Below, piece after piece: positions 1 through 5,653 of a DNA stretch of 7,230 bases. Every line of letters begins with the position of its first letter. Position 1 is the first letter of the stretch. This DNA comes from an uncultured Eubacterium sp. (lineage in GTDB: Bacteria; Bacillota; Clostridia; Lachnospirales; Lachnospiraceae). The notes below the pieces were generated by a model. The model worked only from the letters and a program-made list of their open reading frames with translations, had not been told where the DNA came from and searched no databases. The stretch spans positions 1 through 7,230 of the forward strand of contig CAKRGX010000032.1 in NCBI GenBank assembly GCA_934338065.1, read 5' to 3'. A program made the translations under genes and the position numbers.

Positions 1-1
1 C

Positions 2-70
2 TTACAAATATTAAGTTGTTGAATTACAAAGTTGCATCTCGACTTACAAAACTGCATCTCGGTTTGCAAT
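2..70. repeat. Four degenerate direct repeats with 20-22 bp period
   Basis: The core TTACAAA occurs at 2-8, 24-30 and 44-50, and a degenerate copy (TTGCAAT) at 64-70, giving steps of 22, 20 and 20 bp. The two central units, 22-41 and 42-61, match at 17 of 20 positions and both end in TGCATCTCG. A step of about two helical turns would place the copies on one face of the DNA. The array lies 34 bp upstream of the -35 box of the RHH gene. It could be a regulator-binding array or the inner end of a mobile element lying to the left, since some insertion sequences have multiple terminal repeats. The sequence does not decide between these. Confidence 0.7.
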
Positions 71-103
71 TGAGTAATTTTAATAAAAAGTATGATAAAA
101 TGC

Positions 104-132
104 TTGTGCTATACGCATTTAGTGTGTATAAT
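104..132 (+). promoter_or_regulatory. Sigma-A promoter of the RHH / FtsL-like operon
   Basis: A TTGTGC -35 box (104-109) and a perfect TATAAT -10 box (127-132) are separated by 17 bp. Transcription should start near 139-140, giving a leader of about 50 bases before the GTG start at 190. The -10 box sits inside the left arm of a perfect inverted repeat, so occupancy of that repeat should block this promoter. Confidence 0.75.
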
Positions 133-170
133 GTAGATATATCGTGTGTATAAAATAAGTACATTATACA
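125..170. promoter_or_regulatory. Perfect 11-bp inverted repeat, probable operator
   Basis: TGTATAATGTA at 125-135 is the exact reverse complement of TACATTATACA at 160-170. A third, direct and imperfect copy, TGTATAAAATA, lies at 147-157, 22 bp from the first. The left arm contains the -10 box and would lie upstream of the transcript start, so this is better read as a DNA operator than an RNA hairpin. RHH repressors commonly bind short repeats in their own promoters. The RHH gene that follows is therefore the natural candidate ligand, which is an inference. Confidence 0.65.
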
Positions 171-189
171 TATAGAAGGAGAGGGTTGT

Positions 190-351
190 GTGAAAAGGCG
201 TGTCAACATTACGTTGGAAGATAAGGTACTTGAGCGTATCGACCATTATGCAGATCAACACTATACAAGTCGTTCCGGTGCTATCACTATGTTGATCGTA
301 GAAGCAACCGATGACCGGGAGAAGGAAAGAATGCATAGTACGGAGGTTTAG
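190..351 (+). CDS. Small ribbon-helix-helix (CopG/Arc/MetJ-type) DNA-binding protein
   Basis: This 53-residue protein fits the RHH fold. A basic N-terminus leads into an alternating beta-strand (RVNITL, residues 4-9), then an amphipathic helix (about 10-24), a turn with the common SRSGA-type signature (28-32) and a second helix (about 29-40), followed by a charged tail. RHH proteins dimerise and insert the paired strand into the major groove, usually as repressors. The GTG at 190 is chosen because AAGGAGAGG (176-184) precedes it by 5 bases. The TTG at 186 and the GTG at 188 run quickly into stops. Many such proteins are antitoxins, but no toxin-like gene is adjacent. The next gene starts 8 bases downstream and encodes an FtsL-like membrane protein, so the two are probably co-transcribed. 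The target operator is probably the inverted repeat at 125-170. The RHH call is strong; the specific function is unknown. Confidence 0.82.
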   Translation: MKRRVNITLEDKVLERIDHYADQHYTSRSGAITMLIVEATDDREKERMHSTEV

Positions 352-359
352 GGGGTTTC

Positions 360-785
360 ATGAAGACAACGATGGATTATATGATCGGAAATACTGCGGT
401 TCAGATTATAAACAAGGGGAAGCGGATAAAGGTTGTAGATGTCAAGAAGGAAAAGATACGACGCAGAATATGGAAACAATTTGTGCTGGCAGTTACATTG
501 ACCGGTTTATTGGTCGGATCATGCTTTTATATAGTGCGTTTGCAGAATCAGAAAGCATTATTGGATCAATCCGTTTATCAGTTACAGGTACAGGTCGACC
601 AGATGACAAAAGAAAATGTTGTGCTTCAAAAAGAGGAGCAGGAGGTGCCTGTTGATTATCATATGATTTTTAAGAAAGCGTTAGAGCTGGGAATGAATTT
701 CCCAACGAACCGGCAAATTGGTACCTATAAACCGGAAAAAAGTTCTGCGGTCAGGGTTAATTTTGGTGAAAAAAACAAAAACTAA
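360..785 (+). CDS. FtsL/DivIC-like single-pass, coiled-coil cell-division protein
   Basis: This 141-residue protein has a basic cytoplasmic N-terminus (about 1-40, rich in Lys/Arg at 19-39), one transmembrane helix (about 41-59) and an extracytoplasmic coiled coil (about 61-95) with repeated Gln/Leu/Val. A short C-terminal domain carries the pattern A-L-E-L-G-M-x-x-P followed by Q-I-x-x-Y (107-123) and a basic VRV. That order is typical of FtsL/DivIC proteins, which form the FtsQ/DivIB-FtsL-FtsB/DivIC scaffold of the septum. Sequence similarity in this family is weak, so the architecture carries the call. The ATG at 360 has only a close AGGGGG (350-355) and a distant GGAGG (342-346) upstream. 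ATGs at 372 and 381 are possible alternatives, but all keep the membrane helix. Unlike canonical ftsL, it is not followed by a penicillin-binding protein gene; a tRNA comes next. It probably shares the promoter at 104-132 with the RHH gene. Confidence 0.68.
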   Translation: MKTTMDYMIGNTAVQIINKGKRIKVVDVKKEKIRRRIWKQFVLAVTLTGLLVGSCFYIVRLQNQKALLDQSVYQLQVQVDQMTKENVVLQKEEQEVPVDYHMIFKKALELGMNFPTNRQIGTYKPEKSSAVRVNFGEKNKN

Positions 786-803
786 AAAAAATAAAAAAAG
801 TGC

Positions 804-832
804 TTGCATTATTAATGTTTATCATGTATAAT
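804..832 (+). promoter_or_regulatory. Sigma-A promoter of tRNA-Gln
   Basis: TTGCAT (804-809) and a perfect TATAAT (827-832) are 17 bp apart. The predicted start near 839 leaves about 12 bases before the mature tRNA 5' end. The promoter shares TGCTTG and TGTATAAT at identical spacing with the RHH promoter. It is the nearest visible promoter for prfC as well, if transcription passes the terminator at 928-958. Confidence 0.82.
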
Positions 833-850
833 AACGCTTGTGATTGAGAT

Positions 851-922
851 TGGGCTATCGCCAAATGGTAAGGCACTGGACTCTGACTCCAGCATTTCAA
901 GGTTCGAATCCTTGTAGCCCAG
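851..922 (+). tRNA. tRNA-Gln, anticodon CUG
   Basis: The cloverleaf folds completely. The acceptor stem pairs 851-857 with 915-921 (TGGGCTA/TAGCCCA). The D stem is GCC/GGC at 860-862/872-874. The anticodon stem is CTGGA/TCCAG at 876-880/888-892 with loop CTCTGAC, and the T arm is CAAGG-TTCGAAT-CCTTG at 898-914. The anticodon at 883-885 is CTG, reading CAG codons as glutamine. The discriminator is G922. The next bases are CTA, so CCA is not encoded and must be added after transcription. CAG is by far the preferred Gln codon in the neighbouring prfC (21 of 24 by my count). Confidence 0.96.
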
Positions 923-927
923 CTAAC

Positions 928-958
928 AAGTCCTGATTTTTATCAGGACTTTTCTTTT
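928..958 (+). terminator. Intrinsic terminator after tRNA-Gln
   Basis: A perfect 10-bp stem, AAGTCCTGAT (928-937) with ATCAGGACTT (942-951), closes a TTTT loop and is followed by a T-rich tract to 958. It lies 5 bases past the tRNA 3' end and ends about 33 bases before the prfC start, so it also sits in the path of any transcript from the tRNA promoter into prfC. Confidence 0.88.
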
Positions 959-974
959 GTGCAATATTTCCTTT

Positions 975-983
975 GGAGAGGAG
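975..983 (+). promoter_or_regulatory. Ribosome binding site that fixes the prfC start
   Basis: GGAGAGGAG (975-983) is followed by 7 bases and then ATG at 991. An in-frame TTG at 973 extends the open frame upstream but overlaps this Shine-Dalgarno sequence and has none of its own, so the ATG is the better start. Confidence 0.85.
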
Positions 984-990
984 AATAATA

Positions 991-2580
991 ATGGGTAATT
1001 CATGGAAACAGGAAGTAGAAAAACGTCGGACATTTGCTATTATATCGCATCCGGATGCTGGAAAAACAACATTAACAGAAAAATTCCTTTTGTACGGCGG
1101 TGCAATTAATCTGGCAGGTTCTGTAAAAGGGCGAAAAGCAGCAAAGCATGCGGTATCTGATTGGATGGAGATTGAAAAGGAAAGAGGTATTTCTGTAACT
1201 TCATCGGTACTGCAGTTTAATTATGATGGATTTTGCATTAATATTCTTGACACGCCAGGGCATCAGGACTTTTCTGAGGATACCTATCGTACCTTAATGG
1301 CTGCTGATTCTGCTGTTATGGTTATTGACGGATCGAAAGGTGTAGAAGCTCAGACAATCAAACTTTTTAAGGTTTGTGTTATGAGAGGAATTCCAATTTT
1401 TACATTTATCAATAAGATGGATCGTGAAGCAATGGATCCTTTTGAATTGATTGATCAGATTGAAAATGTGCTGGGGATCCGTACATGCCCGATTAACTGG
1501 CCAATTGGTTCGGGAAAGAATTTTAAAGGTGTTTATGATCGTAATTCTAAGACGATTTCCCGTTTTCTTGCCGGGGATAATGGTCATAAAGTCGAAACAG
1601 TTGAGGCTAAACTGGGTGATGCTAATCTAGATGATCTTATTACCAAAGAATATCATGATATTTTAGTGGATGAGGTGGAACTGCTTGATGGAGCAAGCGA
1701 TGAATTTGATCTGGTTAAAGTGAGAGCCGGACAGTTATCACCAGTCTTTTTTGGGTCGGCGTTAACTAACTTTGGCGTTGAAACTTTTTTACAGCATTTT
1801 TTGGAGATGACAACATCTCCACTGCCGCGGGAATCGGAAGGAGAGCCAGTTGATCCGTTTTCGGATGAATTTTCTGCTTTTGTATTTAAGATTCAGGCAA
1901 ATATGAATAAGGCACATCGTGACCGAATTGCTTTTATGCGAATCTGTTCCGGAAAGTTTCAAGCGGGAATGGAAGTTATGCATGTGCAGGGGGGAAAGAA
2001 GATACGGCTTTCTCAGCCACAACAGATGATGGCACAGGAAAGAAAGCATGTTGAAGAGGCATATGCAGGAGATATTATTGGTGTCTTTGATCCGGGAATT
2101 TTCTCAATTGGAGATACACTTTATAAAGGTAGGGATCCTGTTTGCTTTGAAGGAATACCAACATTTGCGCCAGAACATTTTGCAAGAGTGCGCCAGGTTG
2201 ACACGATGAAGCGGAAGCAGTTTATGAAGGGGATTTCTCAGATTGCACAGGAAGGTGCCATTCAGATCTTTCAGGAATTTAATACCGGTATGGAGGAAAT
2301 TATTGTCGGCGTGGTTGGTGTCCTGCAGTTTGAAGTTCTCCAGTATCGTCTGGAAAGTGAATATAATGTAGAAATCCGTATGGAACAGCTGCCATATGAG
2401 CATGTTCGCTGGATAGAAAATGAAGAAATTGATGTGGCATCTCTGTCGGTAACATCGGATACGAAGAAAGTCAAAGACCTGCGTGACCGCCCATTGCTTT
2501 TGTTTACACACCCATGGAGTATTCAAACGGCATTGGATCGTAATGAGGGATTGATATTAAGTGAGTTTTCCAGAAATTGA
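991..2580 (+). CDS. prfC: Peptide chain release factor 3 (RF3), translational GTPase
   Basis: RF3 is a cytoplasmic GTPase that removes RF1/RF2 from the ribosome after peptide release. The 529-residue product shows all translational GTPase motifs: P-loop HPDAGKTT (20-27), switch I RGISVTSS (65-72), DTPGH (87-91) and NKMD (141-144). The segment SDWMEIEKERGIS (56-68) is characteristic of RF3 rather than EF-G or TetM-type proteins. Elongation-factor domain II and the RF3 C-terminal domain follow, with the conserved GVVGVLQFEVLQYRL stretch near residues 437-451. Length matches the usual RF3 size, so it looks full length. The ATG at 991 is chosen for its Shine-Dalgarno. The gap after the tRNA terminator is too short for a clear separate promoter, so expression may depend on read-through. 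No terminator is visible between its stop and the next gene, 71 bases on. Confidence 0.96.
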   Translation: MGNSWKQEVEKRRTFAIISHPDAGKTTLTEKFLLYGGAINLAGSVKGRKAAKHAVSDWMEIEKERGISVTSSVLQFNYDGFCINILDTPGHQDFSEDTYRTLMAADSAVMVIDGSKGVEAQTIKLFKVCVMRGIPIFTFINKMDREAMDPFELIDQIENVLGIRTCPINWPIGSGKNFKGVYDRNSKTISRFLAGDNGHKVETVEAKLGDANLDDLITKEYHDILVDEVELLDGASDEFDLVKVRAGQLSPVFFGSALTNFGVETFLQHFLEMTTSPLPRESEGEPVDPFSDEFSAFVFKIQANMNKAHRDRIAFMRICSGKFQAGMEVMHVQGGKKIRLSQPQQMMAQERKHVEEAYAGDIIGVFDPGIFSIGDTLYKGRDPVCFEGIPTFAPEHFARVRQVDTMKRKQFMKGISQIAQEGAIQIFQEFNTGMEEIIVGVVGVLQFEVLQYRLESEYNVEIRMEQLPYEHVRWIENEEIDVASLSVTSDTKKVKDLRDRPLLLFTHPWSIQTALDRNEGLILSEFSRN

Positions 2581-2587
2581 TATTTAT

Positions 2588-2615
2588 TTGACGCATTTTT
2601 TGTATACACTACCTT
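2588..2615 (+). promoter_or_regulatory. Weak candidate promoter for the beta-helix gene
   Basis: TTGACG (2588-2593) is a good -35 match just after the prfC stop. The best -10 at an acceptable distance is TACCTT (2610-2615), 16 bp away, matching only 3 of 6 consensus positions. The spacer holds the small palindrome TGTATACA (2601-2608). Read-through from prfC is an equally good source of transcript. Confidence 0.3.
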
Positions 2616-2651
2616 ATGAATGAAGATTTTTTATGAGGAAGGGATTAGAAA

Positions 2652-5048
2652 ATGAAGACACAGTGGATTCTACTTGGAACATTGGGAGTACTGGCAGGGC
2701 TTAGCCTGAATACCAACACGGTTCTGGCAAAGAAAAGAACTTTTACCGTAAACCCCAAAACAATTCCGTGCAGTAAAGAATATCGTCGGAAACCGAATTA
2801 TAATAGTAAAACGAGACAGTATCTGATGCTTCAGTCATATTTGGATAAGCTGGGACGGTCGGGCGGAACACTTAAGCTTAAAAAGGGAACGTATAAGGTT
2901 CCGGCAACTCTTTCCGTCCCATCTAATGTTACTATAGAGTTAAAGTCTGGTGCCATATTAAAGAAAACGACTGCAACGGGAACCCGTATGCTAAAAGCAG
3001 CTAAACTTATGCTGCAGACAGTTTCGGCAGCAAAGGCAAAGCAGAGCCGGCAGGTGGCAAAGTATACAGCATCTAAGAAGGTGACGATCTGTGGACAGGA
3101 AAATTCAGTTATTGATCTCGGTAAGGTAAAAGGAGCTACGGCATTTTACATCGGACATGCATCCGGAATAAAAGTGACGGGGTTACGATTTCGCAATAAA
3201 AAGGGTGGCAGCTATATCTGGGTTGAGGGATCCAATAATGTAACGATCAATCATAATGTTTTTGAAAAAGGGATTGACCAGTCCGGATATAAAAACCGAA
3301 TGGCAATCCGTTTGGAAACAATCAATGAAACGGTAAGTGATTTTCCTGGTAAATGGGGAAAGCCGGATAACACAAAAAATAAAAAAATTAAAATAAAAAA
3401 CAATGAATTCATAACACCGGATATAGGTGTGGGAACAACAAAGGCAGTTGTTATAAAAGAAAAGACGAAGACGTCAAAATATGAACAAAGTGGTATTTCT
3501 ATTGAAAAAAATACTTTTTCCGATACAAAGAAGTGTGCCGTTTATGCTGTGCTTTGGCGAAAACCGGTATTTAAAGAGAATGTTGTTCGTCGCGTATCCG
3601 GAAAGAAAAAAACAGGCAGTGTTGTATATGGTTATGGTGTGACGGATCCGTCAATTACTGCCAATACAGTTGAGTACAGTCACTATATGGCTTCTTTTGG
3701 CGTGGCTCAAAATAGTGGTAAAGGGAAAAAGATGCCATCTGTTCCGACTGCAATCGGAACGGCGGCAGCGAATCGTCTGGCGGCCAATGATGCAACGCAT
3801 TTAAGTCATTATTATGTTTTGAATAAAAATAAACGTATTGTCTATGTAAAAAATAAAACGGACCGAGTTTTTGTCATTACACCGGACTCAAAACCATATC
3901 ATGAAAAGTATAACGATGCAGGAGATTTTTCTAAGCGAAAGGTCTATTATACTTTTTTGTCTTATATGGAACAATTAGAGTATTGCGGCGGTGGAAGTGT
4001 TATTGTGAAAGCGGGAAACTATCCGGTTTCTAATAATATCTGTATACCATCTAATGTAACAATGACTTTGGAAAATGGTGTGAGTTTTACGAAAATAGGA
4101 ACGACGGCAACGGATATTTGCTATGCCAAATCGATCTTTACACTTGTTCCACCGTCAAAAGATGGAACCGTAAAGACTATTTCCGGATATAATGGTGCGC
4201 ATGACATAAAAATCATTGGACAGGGGACCGCAAGGATTAACTGTGCAAATGTGAAAAACTGTATGGCGCTGGTAATGGGTCATGCTAAAAATATTTTCAT
4301 ACAAGGTGTTATGTTTCAGAATCAGTATGGTTCTCATTTTGTAGAACTCAATTCGTCTCAGAATGTCGTTTTTGAAAAATGTACTTTTGAAGGGTTTAAG
4401 CCTTTGGATGAAAAGAGCCATAAGGAGTGCATCAATATAGATGGTAATGATCTGGTTACGGATGGGTTTAATTATGACTGGTCAGCACATGACAAGCTGA
4501 CATGTAAAGGCATTTATATCCGGGACAATGTGTTTAAAAATATAGGTACGGCGATTGGCAGTCATACGTATTCTGTAAAAGGAAAAACTCAGCTTTACCA
4601 TGAAAATATTCAAATAATAAATAATACATTTGATGGCACATATAATGTTGCTATTCGTACGCTGAATTACAAAGATACTCTTATTAAAGGAAATACATTC
4701 CGGAATATCCAGACGTTAGATGATGGAAAACGGAAAGACAGTGGAGACCCATATAAATATGTTGCAGTATTGCTCCGGGGGATGATCAATCCAACTGTAA
4801 CAGAGAATACTTTTGAGGGGTGTCAGTATTATCCGATACGTGTGATACTGCGAGTCGGGCCTACTACAGATGCATCGGCAGCAGCGGGATATGCAGATAC
4901 CATATGCTCGATATCAGAAGCGAACTGGCAGGTGATGCAGCGTAATACGTTGATTGATATAGCCCGGAAATATTCTAATATTATTGTTCGCGATTCGGAG
5001 AAACAAGAGGATGCTGAAGCGCAGAAAAAGCCGATTGTCATGATTTGA
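2652..5048 (+). CDS. Secreted protein with two tandem right-handed parallel beta-helix domains (pectate-lyase-like fold)
   Basis: The 798-residue protein starts with a signal peptide: K2, a hydrophobic core (about 5-19), and a likely cleavage after VLA (24-26). Two homologous halves follow, about 29-355 and 405-737. Matching landmarks include VPSNVTIEL (89-97) and IPSNVTMTL (465-473), GQ at 148 and 523, GH at 168 and 543, and SNNVTINHNVF (194-204) and SQNVVFEKCTF (569-579). Repeated N-x-F turns (N202, N251, N287, N626, N658, N681, N719) mark helix coils. This fold is used by polysaccharide lyases, glycoside hydrolases and surface adhesins. E592, D597 and H638 in the second half look functional by their setting; the first half has M217, E222 and T263 instead. 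The C-terminus ends plainly, with no LPXTG motif, surface-layer domain or membrane anchor, so release to the medium is likely. AGGAAGGG (2636-2643) lies 8 bases before the ATG. The substrate cannot be told from sequence. Confidence 0.85.
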   Translation: MKTQWILLGTLGVLAGLSLNTNTVLAKKRTFTVNPKTIPCSKEYRRKPNYNSKTRQYLMLQSYLDKLGRSGGTLKLKKGTYKVPATLSVPSNVTIELKSGAILKKTTATGTRMLKAAKLMLQTVSAAKAKQSRQVAKYTASKKVTICGQENSVIDLGKVKGATAFYIGHASGIKVTGLRFRNKKGGSYIWVEGSNNVTINHNVFEKGIDQSGYKNRMAIRLETINETVSDFPGKWGKPDNTKNKKIKIKNNEFITPDIGVGTTKAVVIKEKTKTSKYEQSGISIEKNTFSDTKKCAVYAVLWRKPVFKENVVRRVSGKKKTGSVVYGYGVTDPSITANTVEYSHYMASFGVAQNSGKGKKMPSVPTAIGTAAANRLAANDATHLSHYYVLNKNKRIVYVKNKTDRVFVITPDSKPYHEKYNDAGDFSKRKVYYTFLSYMEQLEYCGGGSVIVKAGNYPVSNNICIPSNVTMTLENGVSFTKIGTTATDICYAKSIFTLVPPSKDGTVKTISGYNGAHDIKIIGQGTARINCANVKNCMALVMGHAKNIFIQGVMFQNQYGSHFVELNSSQNVVFEKCTFEGFKPLDEKSHKECINIDGNDLVTDGFNYDWSAHDKLTCKGIYIRDNVFKNIGTAIGSHTYSVKGKTQLYHENIQIINNTFDGTYNVAIRTLNYKDTLIKGNTFRNIQTLDDGKRKDSGDPYKYVAVLLRGMINPTVTENTFEGCQYYPIRVILRVGPTTDASAAAGYADTICSISEANWQVMQRNTLIDIARKYSNIIVRDSEKQEDAEAQKKPIVMI

Positions 5049-5073
5049 CAACGTGTTGATGTTACGTTATAAT
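5045..5073 (+). promoter_or_regulatory. greA promoter P1, exact sigma-A consensus
   Basis: TTGACA (5045-5050), a 17-bp spacer and TATAAT (5068-5073) match the consensus at all 12 positions. The -35 box contains the TGA stop codon (5046-5048) of the upstream beta-helix gene. The predicted start near 5080 gives a leader of about 66 bases holding an imperfect hairpin. Confidence 0.9.
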
Positions 5074-5082
5074 AGAACGATG

Positions 5083-5119
5083 TGTAGTTGTGTTGACAGA
5101 ACTCCGGTCTAACACTACA
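5083..5119. repeat. Imperfect dyad spanning greA promoter P2
   Basis: TGTAG (5083-5087), TGTT (5091-5094) and GAC (5095-5097) pair with GTC (5107-5109), AACA (5111-5114) and CTACA (5115-5119), leaving a 3-base bulge, a 1-base bulge and a 9-base loop. It contains the P2 -35 box except its last base beyond the stem, and most of the P2 -10 box. It could be an operator or a weak leader hairpin in the P1 transcript. There is no T-run after it, so it is not a terminator. Confidence 0.5.
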
Positions 5120-5121
5120 AT
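5093..5121 (+). promoter_or_regulatory. greA promoter P2, near-consensus, in tandem with P1
   Basis: TTGACA (5093-5098), a 17-bp spacer and TACAAT (5116-5121) match 11 of 12 consensus positions. It lies exactly 48 bp downstream of P1. The predicted start near 5128 leaves a leader of about 18 bases beginning just before the AAGGAGG ribosome binding site (5132-5138). Confidence 0.8.
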
Positions 5122-5145
5122 TTAGTATTTTAAGGAGGTTTAACC

Positions 5146-5628
5146 ATGGCTGAGACAAAGAAAAATATTATGACCTATGAGGGTTTGAAAGCGTTAGAAG
5201 ATGAATTACATGAATTGAAGGTGAATCGTCGTCGCGAAGTTGCCCAGAAGATTAAGGAAGCAAGAGAACAAGGTGACTTGTCGGAGAATGCAGAGTATGA
5301 TGCAGCAAAAGAAGAACAGAGAGACATTGAGCTTCGTATTGAAGAAATCGATAAGATTTTGAAAAATGCAGAGGTTGTTGATGATGACGACGTAGATACC
5401 AGCGTCATTAATGTAGGTTGTACGGTAAAGATTAAAGATCTGGAATTTGATGAGGAGATGGAGTATAAAATCGTAGGCTCCACGGAAGCAAACAGCCTGA
5501 AAGGTAAAATCTCCAATGAATCTCCGGTAGGAAGAGCATTGATCGGTGCTCAAAAAGGAGAAACGGTTGAGGTTGAGACACCTGTTGGATTTATTAAATA
5601 TGAAATTTTGGATTTTCATAAGAACTAA
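5146..5628 (+). CDS. greA: Transcription elongation factor GreA
   Basis: GreA enters the secondary channel of RNA polymerase and stimulates cleavage of the 3' end of backtracked RNA, restarting stalled complexes. The 160-residue length is normal for the family. The N-terminal half (about 10-77) is the antiparallel coiled coil. Its tip carries the signature GDLSENAEYDAAK (43-55), with acidic residues D44 and E47 corresponding to the catalytic pair of GreA. The C-terminal FKBP-like domain (about 83-160) contains SPVGRALIG and the ending GFIKYEIL. AAGGAGG (5132-5138) lies 7 bases before the ATG. Two strong tandem promoters precede it, and lysS follows after 25 bases with no terminator, so greA and lysS form an operon. 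Confidence 0.97.
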   Translation: MAETKKNIMTYEGLKALEDELHELKVNRRREVAQKIKEAREQGDLSENAEYDAAKEEQRDIELRIEEIDKILKNAEVVDDDDVDTSVINVGCTVKIKDLEFDEEMEYKIVGSTEANSLKGKISNESPVGRALIGAQKGETVEVETPVGFIKYEILDFHKN

Positions 5629-5653
5629 AAGATAGAAATGAGGGTAAGAAACA

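Noticed and set aside
22..61. CRISPR repeat array
   Set aside because: The units are directly abutting with no spacers, and only two are well conserved.
311..655. A 114-residue open frame overlapping the RHH and FtsL-like genes
   Set aside because: It overlaps both genes in another frame, has low-complexity Arg/Gly/Cys content with no domain, and has no Shine-Dalgarno sequence.
190..785. Toxin-antitoxin module with the RHH protein as antitoxin
   Set aside because: The partner has a transmembrane helix, a long coiled coil and an FtsL-like tail, not the compact fold of known RHH-paired toxins.
851..958. tRNA-Gln 3' end as an integration attachment site
   Set aside because: No integrase gene and no second copy of the tRNA 3' end within the window.
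973..990. Upstream TTG start for prfC adding six residues
   Set aside because: The TTG overlaps the strong GGAGAGGAG ribosome binding site, which is correctly spaced for the ATG at 991.
2652..5048. Frameshift or two fused genes in the beta-helix protein
   Set aside because: The reading frame is continuous, with one signal peptide and no internal ribosome binding site or start at the second half; tandem domain duplication explains it.
4829..5158. Minus-strand open frames opposite the beta-helix, greA, lysS and prfC genes
   Set aside because: All lie opposite well-supported genes, lack ribosome binding sites and resemble no protein family.
5629..5653. T-box or lysine riboswitch before lysS
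   Set aside because: Only 25 bases separate greA and lysS, and the leader upstream of greA is too short and lacks the T-box sequence and lysine-aptamer length.
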